A stretch of DNA of 64,000 bases from Caenorhabditis elegans (Eukaryota > Nematoda > Chromadorea > Rhabditida > Rhabditidae): the NCBI RefSeq assembly GCF_000002985.6, contig NC_003279.8, positions 12,896,001 through 12,960,000 on the forward strand, in the 5' to 3' direction. Positions 21,976 through 31,889 of the stretch are shown here, piece after piece. The position numbers were made by a program, and so were the translations under genes. The notes under the pieces are model-generated. The model saw nothing but the letters and a program-made list of their open reading frames with translations. It had not been told where the DNA came from and did no database searches. The stretch's first letter is position 1. Every line of letters starts with the position of its first letter.

Positions 21976-22726
21976 AATAAAACGAATTGGATACATGCTG
22001 CGTACTTTATGAACTACCGTAGCCAGGAGAAAAATGTTTAAAATCAAAACTATGGTATTAATTTTTGTTCACTTGTTGTTGACACGATTGCCATAAATTT
22101 CAATTTTTAATTAAAATGCTTTGAAATTTTATTAATTTCCTTGTTTTTTTATTTATTTCTATCGAGAGAACTCATTTTCAACGATTTCCGAGAAAGAACA
22201 AATTTCTCTGAAGAGACGCAGACACTTACCTTAAAGGCGCATGCAATTTCGCGGCAGCGATATCTCGCCACGAACAGTGTCGCGCCTTGTTCGATTTTAC
22301 TCTCGCCTCGTAAACAACCCATTTTTGCTTGTTTTTCACCGATTTTTGGTCATTTTTCAGAGTTTCTTATCGAAAAAATCATGTCAGACGCCCACTTTTC
22401 AATGACAAATAGTTGTTCTTCGAAAATTCAGTGTTATTTTGGCCTAAAATCGGCTAAAACTCTGGTCATCAGATTTTTGTTTACTTTGCCGGTTTTTTCC
22501 TGTTTTAGGCCATTCTTCTGGAGTTTTCTATCAAGAAAATCAGTAAATCAACTGAAAATCAGAAAAGCAACCTTATTTTCGAGGCAGAATTATCGATTTT
22601 TGAAAAATAATTGTTATTTTGGCCTAAAAACAACTTGAACTCGCCCTTGAACAATTTCTTCCTTTTCTTTGCCATTTTCTCTTTATTTCTGAGTTATAAA
22701 TCTTAATATTTCCTCTTTTAGCAAGA
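21976..22726. other. Spacer between FKBP fusion gene and fkb-2
   Basis: Contains an AATAAA-like signal directly at the fusion stop (GTAAAATAAAACG, 21972-21984). Repeat pieces follow (AAAGGCGCATGCAATTTCGC near 22235; GTTATTTTGGCCTAAAA at about 22430 and again at about 22612). The last 50 bases (GAGTTATAAATCTTAATATT and a TTTTAG acceptor) are nearly identical to the intron before exon 4 of the fusion gene. The 165-codon ORF at 22141 has no recognisable content. Confidence 0.5.
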
Positions 22727-23106
22727 ATGGGCGTCGACAGACAGATTCTCGTCGAGGGCGACAACGTCACCAAGCCAAAGAACGGTCAGACCGTCACCTG
22801 CCACTACGTGCTCACCCTTGAGAACGGAAAGAAGATCGACTCTTCTCGCGACCGCGGAACTCCATTCAAGTTCAAGATTGGAAAGGGAGAGGTCATCAAG
22901 GGATGGGACCAAGGAGTCGCCCAGGTTTGTCCATCGATTAGCTCAATTTCAATATAAAAAATCAACTTTTCTTTCAGATGTCAGTTGGTGAGAAGTCGAA
23001 GCTCACCATCTCTGCCGATCTTGGCTATGGACCACGCGGAGTTCCACCACAAATCCCAGCCAACGCAACTCTCGTCTTCGAGGTCGAGCTTCTCGGAGTC
23101 AACTAA
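22727..23106 (+). CDS. fkb-2: FKB-2, FKBP12-type peptidyl-prolyl isomerase
   Basis: Exons 22727-22924 and 22978-23106 give 108 residues, the same length as human FKBP12. The whole protein is one FKBP domain: [73 protein letters not shown]. Ligand-site residues kept include Tyr26, Asp37, Val55, Ile56, Trp59, Tyr82 and Phe99 (FKBP12 numbering); Phe36 is replaced by Ile. Its cytosolic role is cis-trans isomerisation of Xaa-Pro bonds and FK506/rapamycin binding; FKBP12 proteins also associate with ryanodine receptors and TGF-beta receptors. A TTTTAG acceptor five bases before the ATG fits trans-splicing. Its 5' flank and both exons were the source of exons 4-5 of the upstream fusion gene. Confidence 0.93.
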
Positions 23107-23739
23107 GCTGCCCGTCTCCGTTTGCAGCTCCGTTTTAGCAGCTGCCGTGTGCAACCTCTCCATAAATGATATCAATTTTTTTTAATGATTCCAAGTTTTC
23201 TTTCTTTTTCCCCCCTTAATTTTCTCTGTAAACTAAATATTTCTTCCTATCTAAGTAGCATAAATTATTTAATCTTTAAAAACAAAATGGTTTTTCTCTG
23301 TGCGTGTTGACGTGGCGTTTGTGTGTCCTTGAAGTCGAAATCTCCGATTACCTTGCCAATTTTACTCTTTTATTCTTTTCTTTTTCACTTTTTTGCCTCA
23401 CAATTCATTCGTAATTGTGTGCGCGGGCGATCCTTGCGTAGCGCCCGTCTTTCTCAGAAGACCATCTGTTCTCCATTTTCGAAACAATTCAGGCCTCCTG
23501 TTCATTAGAAATACACAAGACGAGAGGCGGAAGACGCCTCCCCTTCGATGATTCATAGTTATTTTTATCATTTCAGATTCCTCCGCCCAGTGGGATGGTT
23601 TAAAAATCATTGAAATTCGCCATTTTTACACATCTTTTCTTGAAAAATCTCCTCTTTTTTGTCTCCAAAATTGATTTTTCAGTTTTTCCGACGTTTTTCC
23701 ACTAGAAATTGGCAAAAGCCAGCGAAAATTGAGCAGAAT
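23107..23739. other. fkb-2 3'UTR and intergenic region
   Basis: Pyrimidine-rich 3' sequence with no canonical AATAAA close to the stop. At 23400-23600 there is unremarkable sequence with a short hairpin-like GAGGCGGAAGACGCCTCCCC (23524-23543). No gene is seen. Confidence 0.4.
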
Positions 23740-24720
23740 TTAGCTAAGAGTACGGTAGTCGCCTAAGTACGCAGAGTTGCGTACGATGCATTCCATTTGA
23801 CGCGCAAAATTTTCTGATCGCGAAAAAAGATTTTTGACCTCAATTTTTTGATCTGCCCGCCAATTTTCGTCGTGTTTTTCGAGAACTGGTCGAAGAGGAT
23901 GACAATTTCTTCATTTTTCCACTTTTTTGGCCGGTTTTGTGACGTTTTTACCGATTTTCCGCAGGTTTTTCACAAAATTCTCGCGTTTTCTCCCAAAATT
24001 GATATTTCCAGCAGTTTTTTCCGCGTTTTGTCTCGGTTATTGCCAGAATATATTTTCCTCATTCTCTAGCAAATATTCGCTAATTTTCCTGATTTCCACC
24101 CTATTTTCTTCCGGAAAGTTCAGTTCGTTCCATTCTTGCTTTAAAACTGTAAGGAAGGAGCGGAAATAGGTGATTCAGAAAGAGTTTTTTATCAATTTTC
24201 GGCATCCGATAACGTCGTGAATCGAGAAAAATAAAAAAGCTATAAAAATTATCACATAGCGTAAGATTTCGACTAGAAAACTCTCAATTTTCCTATTTTT
24301 TTTGATGAAATTTCAGCTCACAGTGAGTGTTTTGTAGAAAAATGTAAAATTTTCCCCATTTTCCCCATTTTCCGCTTTCTGGAGTTTATTCGTTCGATTT
24401 ACTGACAAAATCTTCGGGTTTTCTGCAATATTTATAGAAAAATCCGGCCAATGCTACGAAATTTCTGTTTTTCGCGGCTCTTTTGACTATTTCGTGACTT
24501 TTTTGGGGCTTCGATCATCAAAATTTCGAATATTTTTATGATTTTTGAGCATTTTGATGTATTTTTTTTCTTCTAAATGACTTTCAGATCTCCTTGGCAG
24601 AAAAAACTGCGAATATTATAACAACTTGAAGCTTCCTCGACGATTTTTGGCGACCTGCTGTTCCATGTGACTCACCATTCCAATTTCGCAATCCACTGGT
24701 CATTCTCGGCATTAAGATCC
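23740..24720. repeat. Diverged copy of the region upstream of the FKBP fusion gene
   Basis: The order of matching blocks is the same as in 16300-16478 plus 19195-20250. Examples: GTACGCAGAGTTGCGTACGA versus GTACGTAGAGTTGCGTACGA; GAGGATGACAATTT versus AAGGATGACAATTT; TTTTTCACAAAATTCTCGC versus TTTTTCACAAACTTCTCGC; TTCCTCGACGATTTTTG in both. The copy has no foldback element at the corresponding point. No coding sequence is seen. Confidence 0.55.
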
Positions 24721-26039
24721 ATTTTCAGCGCTCAATTTCGCAATTTTCAAAGCTAGAAAGCTTTGTTCAAATTGAATTGTTTCGCAACTCGTCTTCTATC
24801 GCCTTTTGGTTCTCTTTCTCCTCCGTCGTCTTCGCTGTGTTCTCTTCAAAATGATTCATCATTGGCTTTGGTTGTGTCTCTGGGTCTGTGTGTTCAATAT
24901 AAATTGCAACTGCATTTGACATTAGTATGGATTGAGGCGGGTTATTTCACCCTCTTTTAGTAGTACACACACATTCAATTTGATGGGCGGTCTCTGTCTC
25001 TCTTTTCGTCCTTTATGGGTGAATAACTGACCAGCGGAGCAAGCAGGCAGGAGCAGGAGCACAAGCTCGTTGTTCGGGTTGAAAAGGGGAAGAAGGAGAG
25101 CACCAGATGGCATGCAAACATTCTCTTTCTCTTCTTCTCTCTATTGCTTTTCCTCACTGTCATTCACTGCTTCTCCATTTGCCCAGCCAATTAGATGGAG
25201 TGTTCCGGGTGGTCAAAGATGTCCTCTAGTTTTCGTAGCAATTTTCATCTTTCGGAATTTGAAATTGGAAGTTTTCTTTAATTTCTCTCAATTTTGGGTC
25301 ATCTGGCGATTTTATGCCATTTTTCTTGTGAAATTAAATTCTCAGATTGCTCTAGATAGTTCAAATCCTCTAGTAGTTGAAAATTCGCCTCAAAACGTTG
25401 CTTTTTTAAAAAGAATTCTCCCTTAAGTTGGTCCTAATTTCTCGAGGCGAGATCTTCCAAAAGCTGAATTTTTCCAAGTTTTCTACATCTGAAACTCGAA
25501 ATATTTACTATTTTCGTAGTTTTTGGTAGTTTTCGGTGTTTTCGAGCTTCAATTCCGCCTTTTTGGCCTGAAAATGGTCTGAAAATCATCGAAAATTGGT
25601 CAACTCTAGGTAAAATGCCAATTTTGGTTTAAATCGGCTCAATTCACAGAAAATTTCCAAGAAATTCATGAAAGAAGCTCAATTTTTGCACTACATTGGC
25701 GAGAAAATTGTGAATTTAGTGAGATTTTGTTGGTTTTTGTCATTTTATCCATTCGCAAGTTCTTCGCCACCAACTTACACCACAGATAAGCAAAAAATCT
25801 GCGGAAATATCAATTTTTGGGTATTTCGGCATTAAAATTCCATTTTTTGCGCAGTAAATCAAAAAATAATCGATTGTTTACAAAAACCGTAATTTTCAAG
25901 CGATTTTATGCTCTTTTTCTCCTAATTTGTGCTCTTTCTTCATATTATCATTTCTCATTACCCCTCCAACCATCTCAATCATAATTTATGTTTATTTTTT
26001 CAGTATAATCTCCGCTTCAACCTCCTCCAAAACACAAAA
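24721..26039. promoter_or_regulatory. Upstream region of pfn-1
   Basis: About 1.3 kb holding CT-rich tracts (24790-24900 and 24985-25010) and no supported exon. It ends in TTTATTTTTTCAG at 25991-26003, a splice acceptor 36 bases before the ATG; the exon part reads TATAATCTCCGCTTCAACCT. A 118-codon ORF at 25070 is low-complexity and not believed. The last 160 bases are duplicated in the palindrome at 28658-30912. Confidence 0.5.
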
Positions 26040-27282
26040 ATGTCCGGATGGAATGCCTACATCGACACAATGACTGCCGCTGCTCCATCAATCAAACGGT
26101 GTGCAATCGTCGGAGCCGCTGATGGATCTGTCTGGGCTCGTACTGAGGCTGACAATGTGTTCAAGGTATGGAAATGGACGAAAATCATCGAAGAAGCTCG
26201 AGAAAAAATCGATTAAAACTGGAAACGATTGAAAAATCCTTAAATTGACCCATTTTTGAGATTGAAAAGAGCTAGCGGGGTCGATTTTTGTTGGAATTTT
26301 CGCATTTTGACCCAAAAAACTGAAAATCTCGCGAAATTATTCACTTTTTGAATTGAAAATCGAAATTTTTAGCCGCTGAATTTACATTTTACAGGAATAA
26401 TTAGCAAATCCACTCAAAAATTGCAAAATTTTCATTATTTTTCGAACAAAATTAAAAAATTCCAGATTAGGCAGGCTTCAGGCGGCCGTGCCTGCCTACC
26501 AGCCCCTGTTTCTCATATAGTTTATACTTCTTCGAAACCCAAGTAGGCAGCAGACAGGCTTAGGCTACCTTGAAGGTCAGGCAAGTTACCTGCCTGACTA
26601 CCTTCGAGGTGGCCTGCCTGATACCTACATTAGAGCCTACTTGTATTTCAGCCGCCTGAAGCCTGCCTACTCTGGAATTTTCTAAACTTTTTTTTTTCAG
26701 ATTTTTCAATTTCATGAAAATTTAGAGTTAAAAAGCGTTAAAAAAAAAATTAAAATTCGAAGATTTTTTCCTGCAAAATGTAAATTCACAGACTGAAATT
26801 TGTGATTTTCCAGTATCTCGGCCAAGAATAAGCCGATTTTTTTGGAAATTTCAGTGTTTTGAGGCCTAAAAATGCGAAAATTGGGGAAAAAGGCTAACTT
26901 TAGGGTTACTGGATTTAAAATTTCGAATTTTTGGAAATTTCAAAGCGCAAATTTTTTAACAAGAAATATTTCCTGTCCAAAAACTTCTCTAATTTTTTCC
27001 AATTTCCAGGCATCCGAAGAAGAGCTCAAAACCTTCGTTGCCCTATTCAATGACGTCACTCAAGTTCCAGCAAAAGGAGCCGATATCGAAGGAGTTCATT
27101 ACGTCGTTCCACGTACCGAAGAATCGCTCATCTTCGGAAAAAAGGAGAACACTGGATTCTTCGCTGTGAAGACCAAGTCTGCAGTCTTGATTGCTGTCTA
27201 CGAGGGACCAAATGAAGTTGCTGCACAAGTTCGCAAGGCTGTCGAGAGTATGCAAACCTATCTCAACAATGCTGGATACTAA
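26040..27282 (+). CDS. pfn-1: Profilin PFN-1
   Basis: Exons 26040-26165 and 27010-27282 encode 132 residues. The N-terminus MSGWNAYIDTM is the classic profilin start with the poly-Pro-binding Trp and Tyr. CAIVGAADGSVWA and later GVHYVVPRTEESLIFGKKEN and TKSAVLIAVYEGP form the profilin fold, and the C-terminal helix is VRKAVESMQTYLNNAGY. Profilin binds monomeric actin, promotes nucleotide exchange and feeds actin to formins through proline-rich stretches; PFN-1 is the worm form required for early embryonic cytokinesis. The 844-bp intron carries a palindromic repeat at about 26465-26680. I chose the start at 26040 because it is the first ATG after the acceptor and matches the family N-terminus. 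Confidence 0.95.
26465..26680. repeat. AGGCAGG/CCTGCCT-type palindromic repeat in pfn-1 intron
   Basis: AGGCAGGCTTCAGGCGGC at the left is mirrored by GCCGCCTGAAGCCTGCCT at the right. Internal CCTGCCT and AGGCAGG units repeat several times. The same family appears as short copies at about 37550-37620 and 41080-41130 in introns of the ANTH genes. Confidence 0.75.
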
Positions 27283-28657
27283 ATACTTCTCTCTCTATCG
27301 ATTGTTGTTCGATTCGTATTTATTCCCGCTTTTCTCTATTTTTTTTTTGCAAACTTCCCCCTTCTCCCTTCTCCCAAACCTTGATTTCTACGAGTACAAC
27401 GATGAAATTCGGTTTTCTTCCGCGTAATCTTTCCCTCAAAACTCCCATTCCCAGAGCAAACACAGAAACAGTTTTTATTTCACTTTCAGCTTTATCATAA
27501 TGTATTGTATTCCCCCGTTTTGTTTTCTAGTAAATTCATTGCCAATTCAATGCCTTCTCGATTATTTCATTTTCATCTCCCATCGACGGAGAAAGAGAGT
27601 GAGAGAAGAGTTTTGTGCTCGGAGCAATTATCGCGTGTTTTTTTCGAAACCACGCCCACACTGCAATTGTGCGGCGCGGTTTTTTGGTCAGAATCATTTT
27701 ACAGATTTTTATCATCGTTTGCAAAAATCGTTTAGAGAAAAAAAACTCGGAAAAAGATGTCTAGAAAATGAGGGAAAAACAATTAAAAAGTAATCACATT
27801 TGTCAAATGAAATTTTCCACAATATCTTACGCGAATGGGTCTCGCTAGGCAGACAACACGGTTACTGTAACTCCTGTCGGTTTACAGTAACCTGTTGCCA
27901 GCGTGGCGAGACCCGTGGGAGTGAGATATGGCGGAAATTTTTATTTTTCGGCGTCTTCGTATTATTTTTTATGAGAAAACCCATAAGAGTACGTAAGAAA
28001 AAATGGCCGAAAGTTTAAGCTTTTCGAAAATATGGAATTTTTCTATATATCGGAAAATCATAAATTTTCGTCTCAGAAAAGGGTGCCGTTTTTCGATTTT
28101 TCAATGTTTTTAGGGAAAATTTTCGATTTTCCGAAAAATTTCATTTTTAGAAAAATCAAAAACCGAAAAAACTGCTCATTCCAGTATGATAATTCAACTT
28201 TTTTAAATTCATAATTAAAATATTACGTATTTGGCGCACAAGATATGTCGTAACGAAAACTACAGTAATTCTTTAAATGACTACTGTATGTCGATTTACG
28301 GGCTCTATTTTCGTATTGGATTATTTTTCAATGCTGGTTTCCTTTTCATAAGGAAACTCCCAAAAACGGAAAATAATATTTACGAATATCGCTGACACAA
28401 TTCGAAAAGTGATTAATTTCGATAACCAAACCCGTAAATCGACACAAAGGGCTACAGTAGTCATTCAACGAGTTACTGTAGTTTTCGCTTCGAGATATTT
28501 TGCGCGTCAAATATGTTGTGCGATACGCATTTTCAGAACTTAGTGCTACCGTAATATAAACAATTGGAAAATGCTTTCCCTATCGAAAAGTCTGAAAATG
28601 ACTTCAAAAACCGTTTCAAATCAATATTTATGCAATTTTCAATAGAATTAATCAAAT
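27283..28657. other. pfn-1 3'UTR and repeat-rich intergenic region
   Basis: Pyrimidine-rich 3'UTR sequence to about 27500. A short palindrome lies at 27837-27914 (GGGTCTCGC mirrored by GCGAGACCC). A larger MITE at about 28231-28512 has arms with TACAGTAATTCTTTAAATGA and CCGTAAATCGACA mirrored. No gene is seen. Confidence 0.55.
28231..28512. repeat. Palindromic MITE
   Basis: TTGGCGCACAAGATATGTCG is mirrored by GATATTTTGCGCGTCAA. Inside, TGTCGATTTACGGG is mirrored by CCCGTAAATCGACA. Arms are imperfect, about 115 bp each, belonging to the same interspersed family as fragments at 7633 and 13480. Confidence 0.7.
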
Positions 28658-28836
28658 AATCAACCGATTTCTGTAGATTTTGCATCAAAAATCGTAATTT
28701 TCAAGCTATAAATGCCTGGTTTTGAGTGATTTTATGCTCTTTCTTCATATTATAATTTCTCATTACCCTTCCAGCCATCTGAAATCTTTCATTTTTTCAG
28801 TATAATCTCCGCTTCAACCTCTTCCAAAACACAAAA

Positions 28837-28915
28837 ATGTCCGGATGGAATGCCTACATCGACACAATGACTGCCGCTGCTCCATCGATCAAACGGTGTG
28901 CAATCGTCGGAGCCG
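28837..28915 (+). pseudogene. pfn-1 exon 1 fragment, left palindrome arm
   Basis: Starts ATGTCCGGATGGAATGCCTA exactly as pfn-1 exon 1, with the pfn-1 5' flank and acceptor upstream. It matches until GTCGGAGCCG (28915), where unrelated sequence begins with a stop codon. Another scrap of pfn-1 exon 1's end with its donor lies at about 29582-29607 (CTGAGGCTGACAATGTCTTC), preceded near 29530-29546 by sequence resembling the exon 2 acceptor. Confidence 0.8.
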
Positions 28916-29296
28916 TGTGATGTGCGGAAAGGTCCTGGAAATATTATTTGCCAGGAAATGTACTTAAAATGAACCAACTGCAGTATTACTCACACACGAA
29001 ATTTGGCAATTTTTGCGTAAAACACGGTCTCGACACGACAAGAATGTTTTGATTTCGAAGAGTTGTGCGCCTTTAAATAGTACTGTAATTTCAAATTCTT
29101 CATGGTGCATTGATGTTATTTTTCTCAGAACACCTATTATACAAAAAAAAATCGATGAAAGCAACGAAAATTTAAAATTACAGTACACTTTAAAGGCGCA
29201 CGTTTTACTCGTTTTCAACGAAATTTGTCGTGTCGAGACCGGGCTACCGTATTTTCGCCAAAAAAAATCACGTCGAGTCTGGGTAATACAATTTTT

Positions 29297-29368
29297 GGCC
29301 AAATGGCGCAGTGAAGAAATTCACGACTGAGAATATACACACCGGGGTTCGAGTCCGCACTGTGGTCG
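29297..29368 (+). pseudogene. tRNA-like relic (72 nt), left arm
   Basis: A-box-like TGGCGCAGTGAAG and a perfect B-box-like GGGTTCGAGTCC are spaced as in a tRNA. The ends GGCCAAA and TGTGGTC pair with one wobble and one mismatch. The D and T stems are degenerate, so it is more likely a tRNA pseudogene or tRNA-derived repeat than a working tRNA. A mirrored copy is at 30202-30273. Confidence 0.45.
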
Positions 29369-30201
29369 AAATATTTTTGTTGCTTTTTTTACATGTTTAT
29401 TTTTTGGATAATTCAAGGGTGCGGAACTCAAAAATCAGTGTATTAAAGCCGAGAAAAGTCTGAAAAATCTGAATTTCAGAACTTTATGAAAATCATAAAA
29501 GTACTTAATTCGACCTATTATCTAATTTTTCCAATTTTCAGGCATCAAATCCTGGAGCAAATCGGCGGTCTCTGAGCTTGCACTGAGGCTGACAATGTCT
29601 TCGAGGTACGGATCGGCTGAAAAATTCAATTTTTTAGAAAAAAAAACTCGATATAAATTAAAAGATCTGCCAAGTTGCACAGTTTTCGAGCTCTCAGCAC
29701 AAAATTTCAAATTTTCCAAAAAAAAATTTTGGAGTATTTTGGAGTTATCAGTGTTTTTAGAATTTGAAAAAAACCGGAATTTTTTTGAGAATTACAAAAT
29801 TTTCAAAATCTGGATATTTCAGCAAAAAAAATCCAAATCGCAATTTTTTTTTGGAAAATTTGAAATTTTGTGCTGAGAGCTCGAAAACTGTGCAACTTGG
29901 CAGATCTTTTAATTTATATCGAGTTTTTTTTTCTAAAAAATTGAATTTTTCAGCCGATCCGTACCTCGAAGACATTGTCAGCCTCAGTGCAAGCTCAGAG
30001 ACCGCCGATTTGCTCCAGGATTTGATGCCTGAAAATTGGAAAAATTAGATAATAGGTCGAATTAAGTACTTTTATGATTTTCATAAAGTTCTGAAATTCA
30101 GATTTTTCAGACTTTTCTCGGCTTTAATACACTGATTTTTGAGTTCCGCACCCTTGAATTATCCAAAAAATAAACATGTAAAAAAAGCAACAAAAATATT
30201 T

Positions 30202-30273
30202 CGACCACAGTGCGGACTCGAACCCCGGTGTGTATATTCTCAGTCGTGAATTTCTTCACTGCGCCATTTGGCC
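30202..30273 (-). pseudogene. tRNA-like relic, right arm
   Basis: Exact mirror of the copy at 29297-29368, carried in the other arm of the palindrome. Confidence 0.45.
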
Positions 30274-30654
30274 AAAAATTGTATTACCCAGACTCGACGT
30301 GATTTTTTTTGGCGAAAATACGGTAGCCCGGTCTCGACACGACAAATTTCGTTGAAAACGAGTAAAACGTGCGCCTTTAAAGTGTACTGTAATTTTAAAT
30401 TTTCGTTGCTTTCATCGATTTTTTTTTGTATAATAGGTGTTCTGAGAAAAATAACATCAATGCACCATGAAGAATTTGAAATTACAGTACTATTTAAAGG
30501 CGCACAACTCTTCGAAATCAAAACATTCTTGTCGTGTCGAGACCGTGTTTTACGCAAAAATTGCCAAATTTCGTGTGTGAGTAATACTGCAGTTGGTTCA
30601 TTTTAAGTACATTTCCTGGCAAATAATATTTCCAGGACCTTTCCGCACATCACA

Positions 30655-30733
30655 CGGCTCCGACGATTGCACACCGTTTGATCGATGGAGCAGCGGCAGT
30701 CATTGTGTCGATGTAGGCATTCCATCCGGACAT
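30655..30733 (-). pseudogene. pfn-1 exon 1 fragment, right palindrome arm
   Basis: Mirror copy of 28837-28915 on the minus strand, identical in sequence and ending at the same breakpoint. The second scrap is mirrored at about 29963-29988. Confidence 0.8.
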
Positions 30734-30919
30734 TTTTGTGTTTTGGAAGAGGTTGAAGCGGAGATTATACTGAAAAAATGAAAGATTTCAGATGGCTGGA
30801 AGGGTAATGAGAAATTATAATATGAAGAAAGAGCATAAAATCACTCAAAACCAGGCATTTATAGCTTGAAAATTACGATTTTTGATGCAAAATCTACAGA
30901 AATCGGTTGATTTCACATA

Positions 30920-30985
30920 TTGAACGACCTAATAGATATATCTATTAGGTCGTTCAATAAGTTTTTTCGTTTTTTTCCAGTTTTT
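30920..30985. repeat. Back-to-back mariner-like terminal repeat
   Basis: GAACGACCTAATAGATATAT reads into its own complement ATATATCTATTAGGTCGTTC, then continues AATAAGTTTTTTCG. TTAGGTCGTTCAATAAGTTT following TA resembles mariner terminal repeats. The 250 bases to the right show no intact transposase, and no matching right end was found. Probably a decayed mariner-type remnant. Confidence 0.35.
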
Positions 30986-31216
30986 TCTCTTGGATATTTT
31001 CTTTTGCGGTTGTATAGAAATCTGTTAGTAATGAAAAGCCCAACAATATCAGCCATAGTCAACTTCCAGGTTATTTGAAACTCCGAACTATGATAACAAA
31101 AAAAATTTGTTCGAAACTTTTTCATTTCTTTGTGAAAGCAAAAACTTTGTATCCTTAGAGGTAATTAATATTAGACAGTTAGCTCAATAAAACTGTGAAT
31201 TTTCAGACTCAGCCAT

Positions 31217-31571
31217 ACTATCAAAATTTATGAATCGATCCTTCGATTTTGCAAAAATCTTTGCCGCACAGAAAGTTGGGCGGAGCGTCCTTTCGCAACA
31301 CTGCCGCGCGGAGTTTGCCCCCGGGCCTTTTCCGCTGCTTTTCTTGTTGATTTTTTCAATAAAGCTTCGATCTTTCTTTTTTTTGAATGAAAATGTTATC
31401 CAATTTCAAAAAAAAAAATCGAAACTTTATTGAAAAAATCAACAAGAAAAGCAGCGGAAAAGGCCCGGGGCAAACTCCGCGCGGCAGTGTTGCGAAAGGA
31501 CGCTCCGCCCAACTTTCTGTGCGGCAAAGATTTTTGCAAAATCGAAGGATCGATTCATAAATTTTGATAGT
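31217..31571. repeat. Palindromic MITE, arms about 155 bp
   Basis: ACTATCAAAATTTATGAATC is mirrored by GATTCATAAATTTTGATAGT. The arms include GGGCGGAGCGTCCTTTCGCA and CTTTTCCGCTGCTTTTCTTG and their complements. The loop is AT-rich. Confidence 0.85.
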
Positions 31572-31889
31572 ACAACCCTAGCCGCAACGCATTCTTCGGC
31601 GCGTGCTCGCGTGTTTAAAGTCTGCAGGAATCTGCAGAACTTTGCAGGAGCTGTCTGAATAGCAGCGTGTGCGTCGCCAGAAGAAATTTAATTGTATCTT
31701 TGCGAAGAAGTTGCAACAGTCTTATGAGAAGATGCAGGGGTTTGTTAAGAAGTTAAAACATGAAAAGATGGCTAAGAAGTTGCAAAAGTGTGCTATGAAG
31801 TTGCAACGTTTTACCGAGTAGAGCCACTTTTCCATAAACTGGTATTTCTGGTGGCCCTAGAGCCACTTTTCCATAAAGTCGTATTTTCA
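31572..31889. other. Intergenic region with short repeats
   Basis: Holds GAGCCACTTTTCCATAAA twice (about 31820 and 31860) with similar following bases. Nothing else recognisable. Confidence 0.4.

Larger units (their letters stand above)
28658..30912. repeat. 2.25 kb near-perfect palindrome with mirrored pfn-1 fragments
   Basis: Every position p in the left arm matches 59570 minus p on the opposite strand, from 28658/30912 inward to about 29726/29844. I compared several blocks and found no mismatch in them. The roughly 117-bp loop is not mirrored. The arms carry a pfn-1 promoter and exon 1 copy, a nested palindromic repeat (about 29025-29255), a tRNA-like relic, and a second scrap of pfn-1. 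All ORFs in this interval occur as mirrored pairs. Confidence 0.9.

Noticed and set aside
22141-22638. 165-codon ORF between the FKBP genes
   Set aside because: Composition is Phe/Ser/Arg-rich as expected from AT-rich repeat DNA, with repeated non-coding motifs; no family resemblance.
25070-25426. 118-codon ORF upstream of pfn-1
   Set aside because: Low-complexity Ser/Phe-rich frame over CT-rich promoter sequence; no splice or family support.
29013-30606. ORFs of 93-112 codons on both strands
   Set aside because: Each has an exact mirror twin at 59570 minus its coordinates; they are frames through palindrome arms and a nested repeat.
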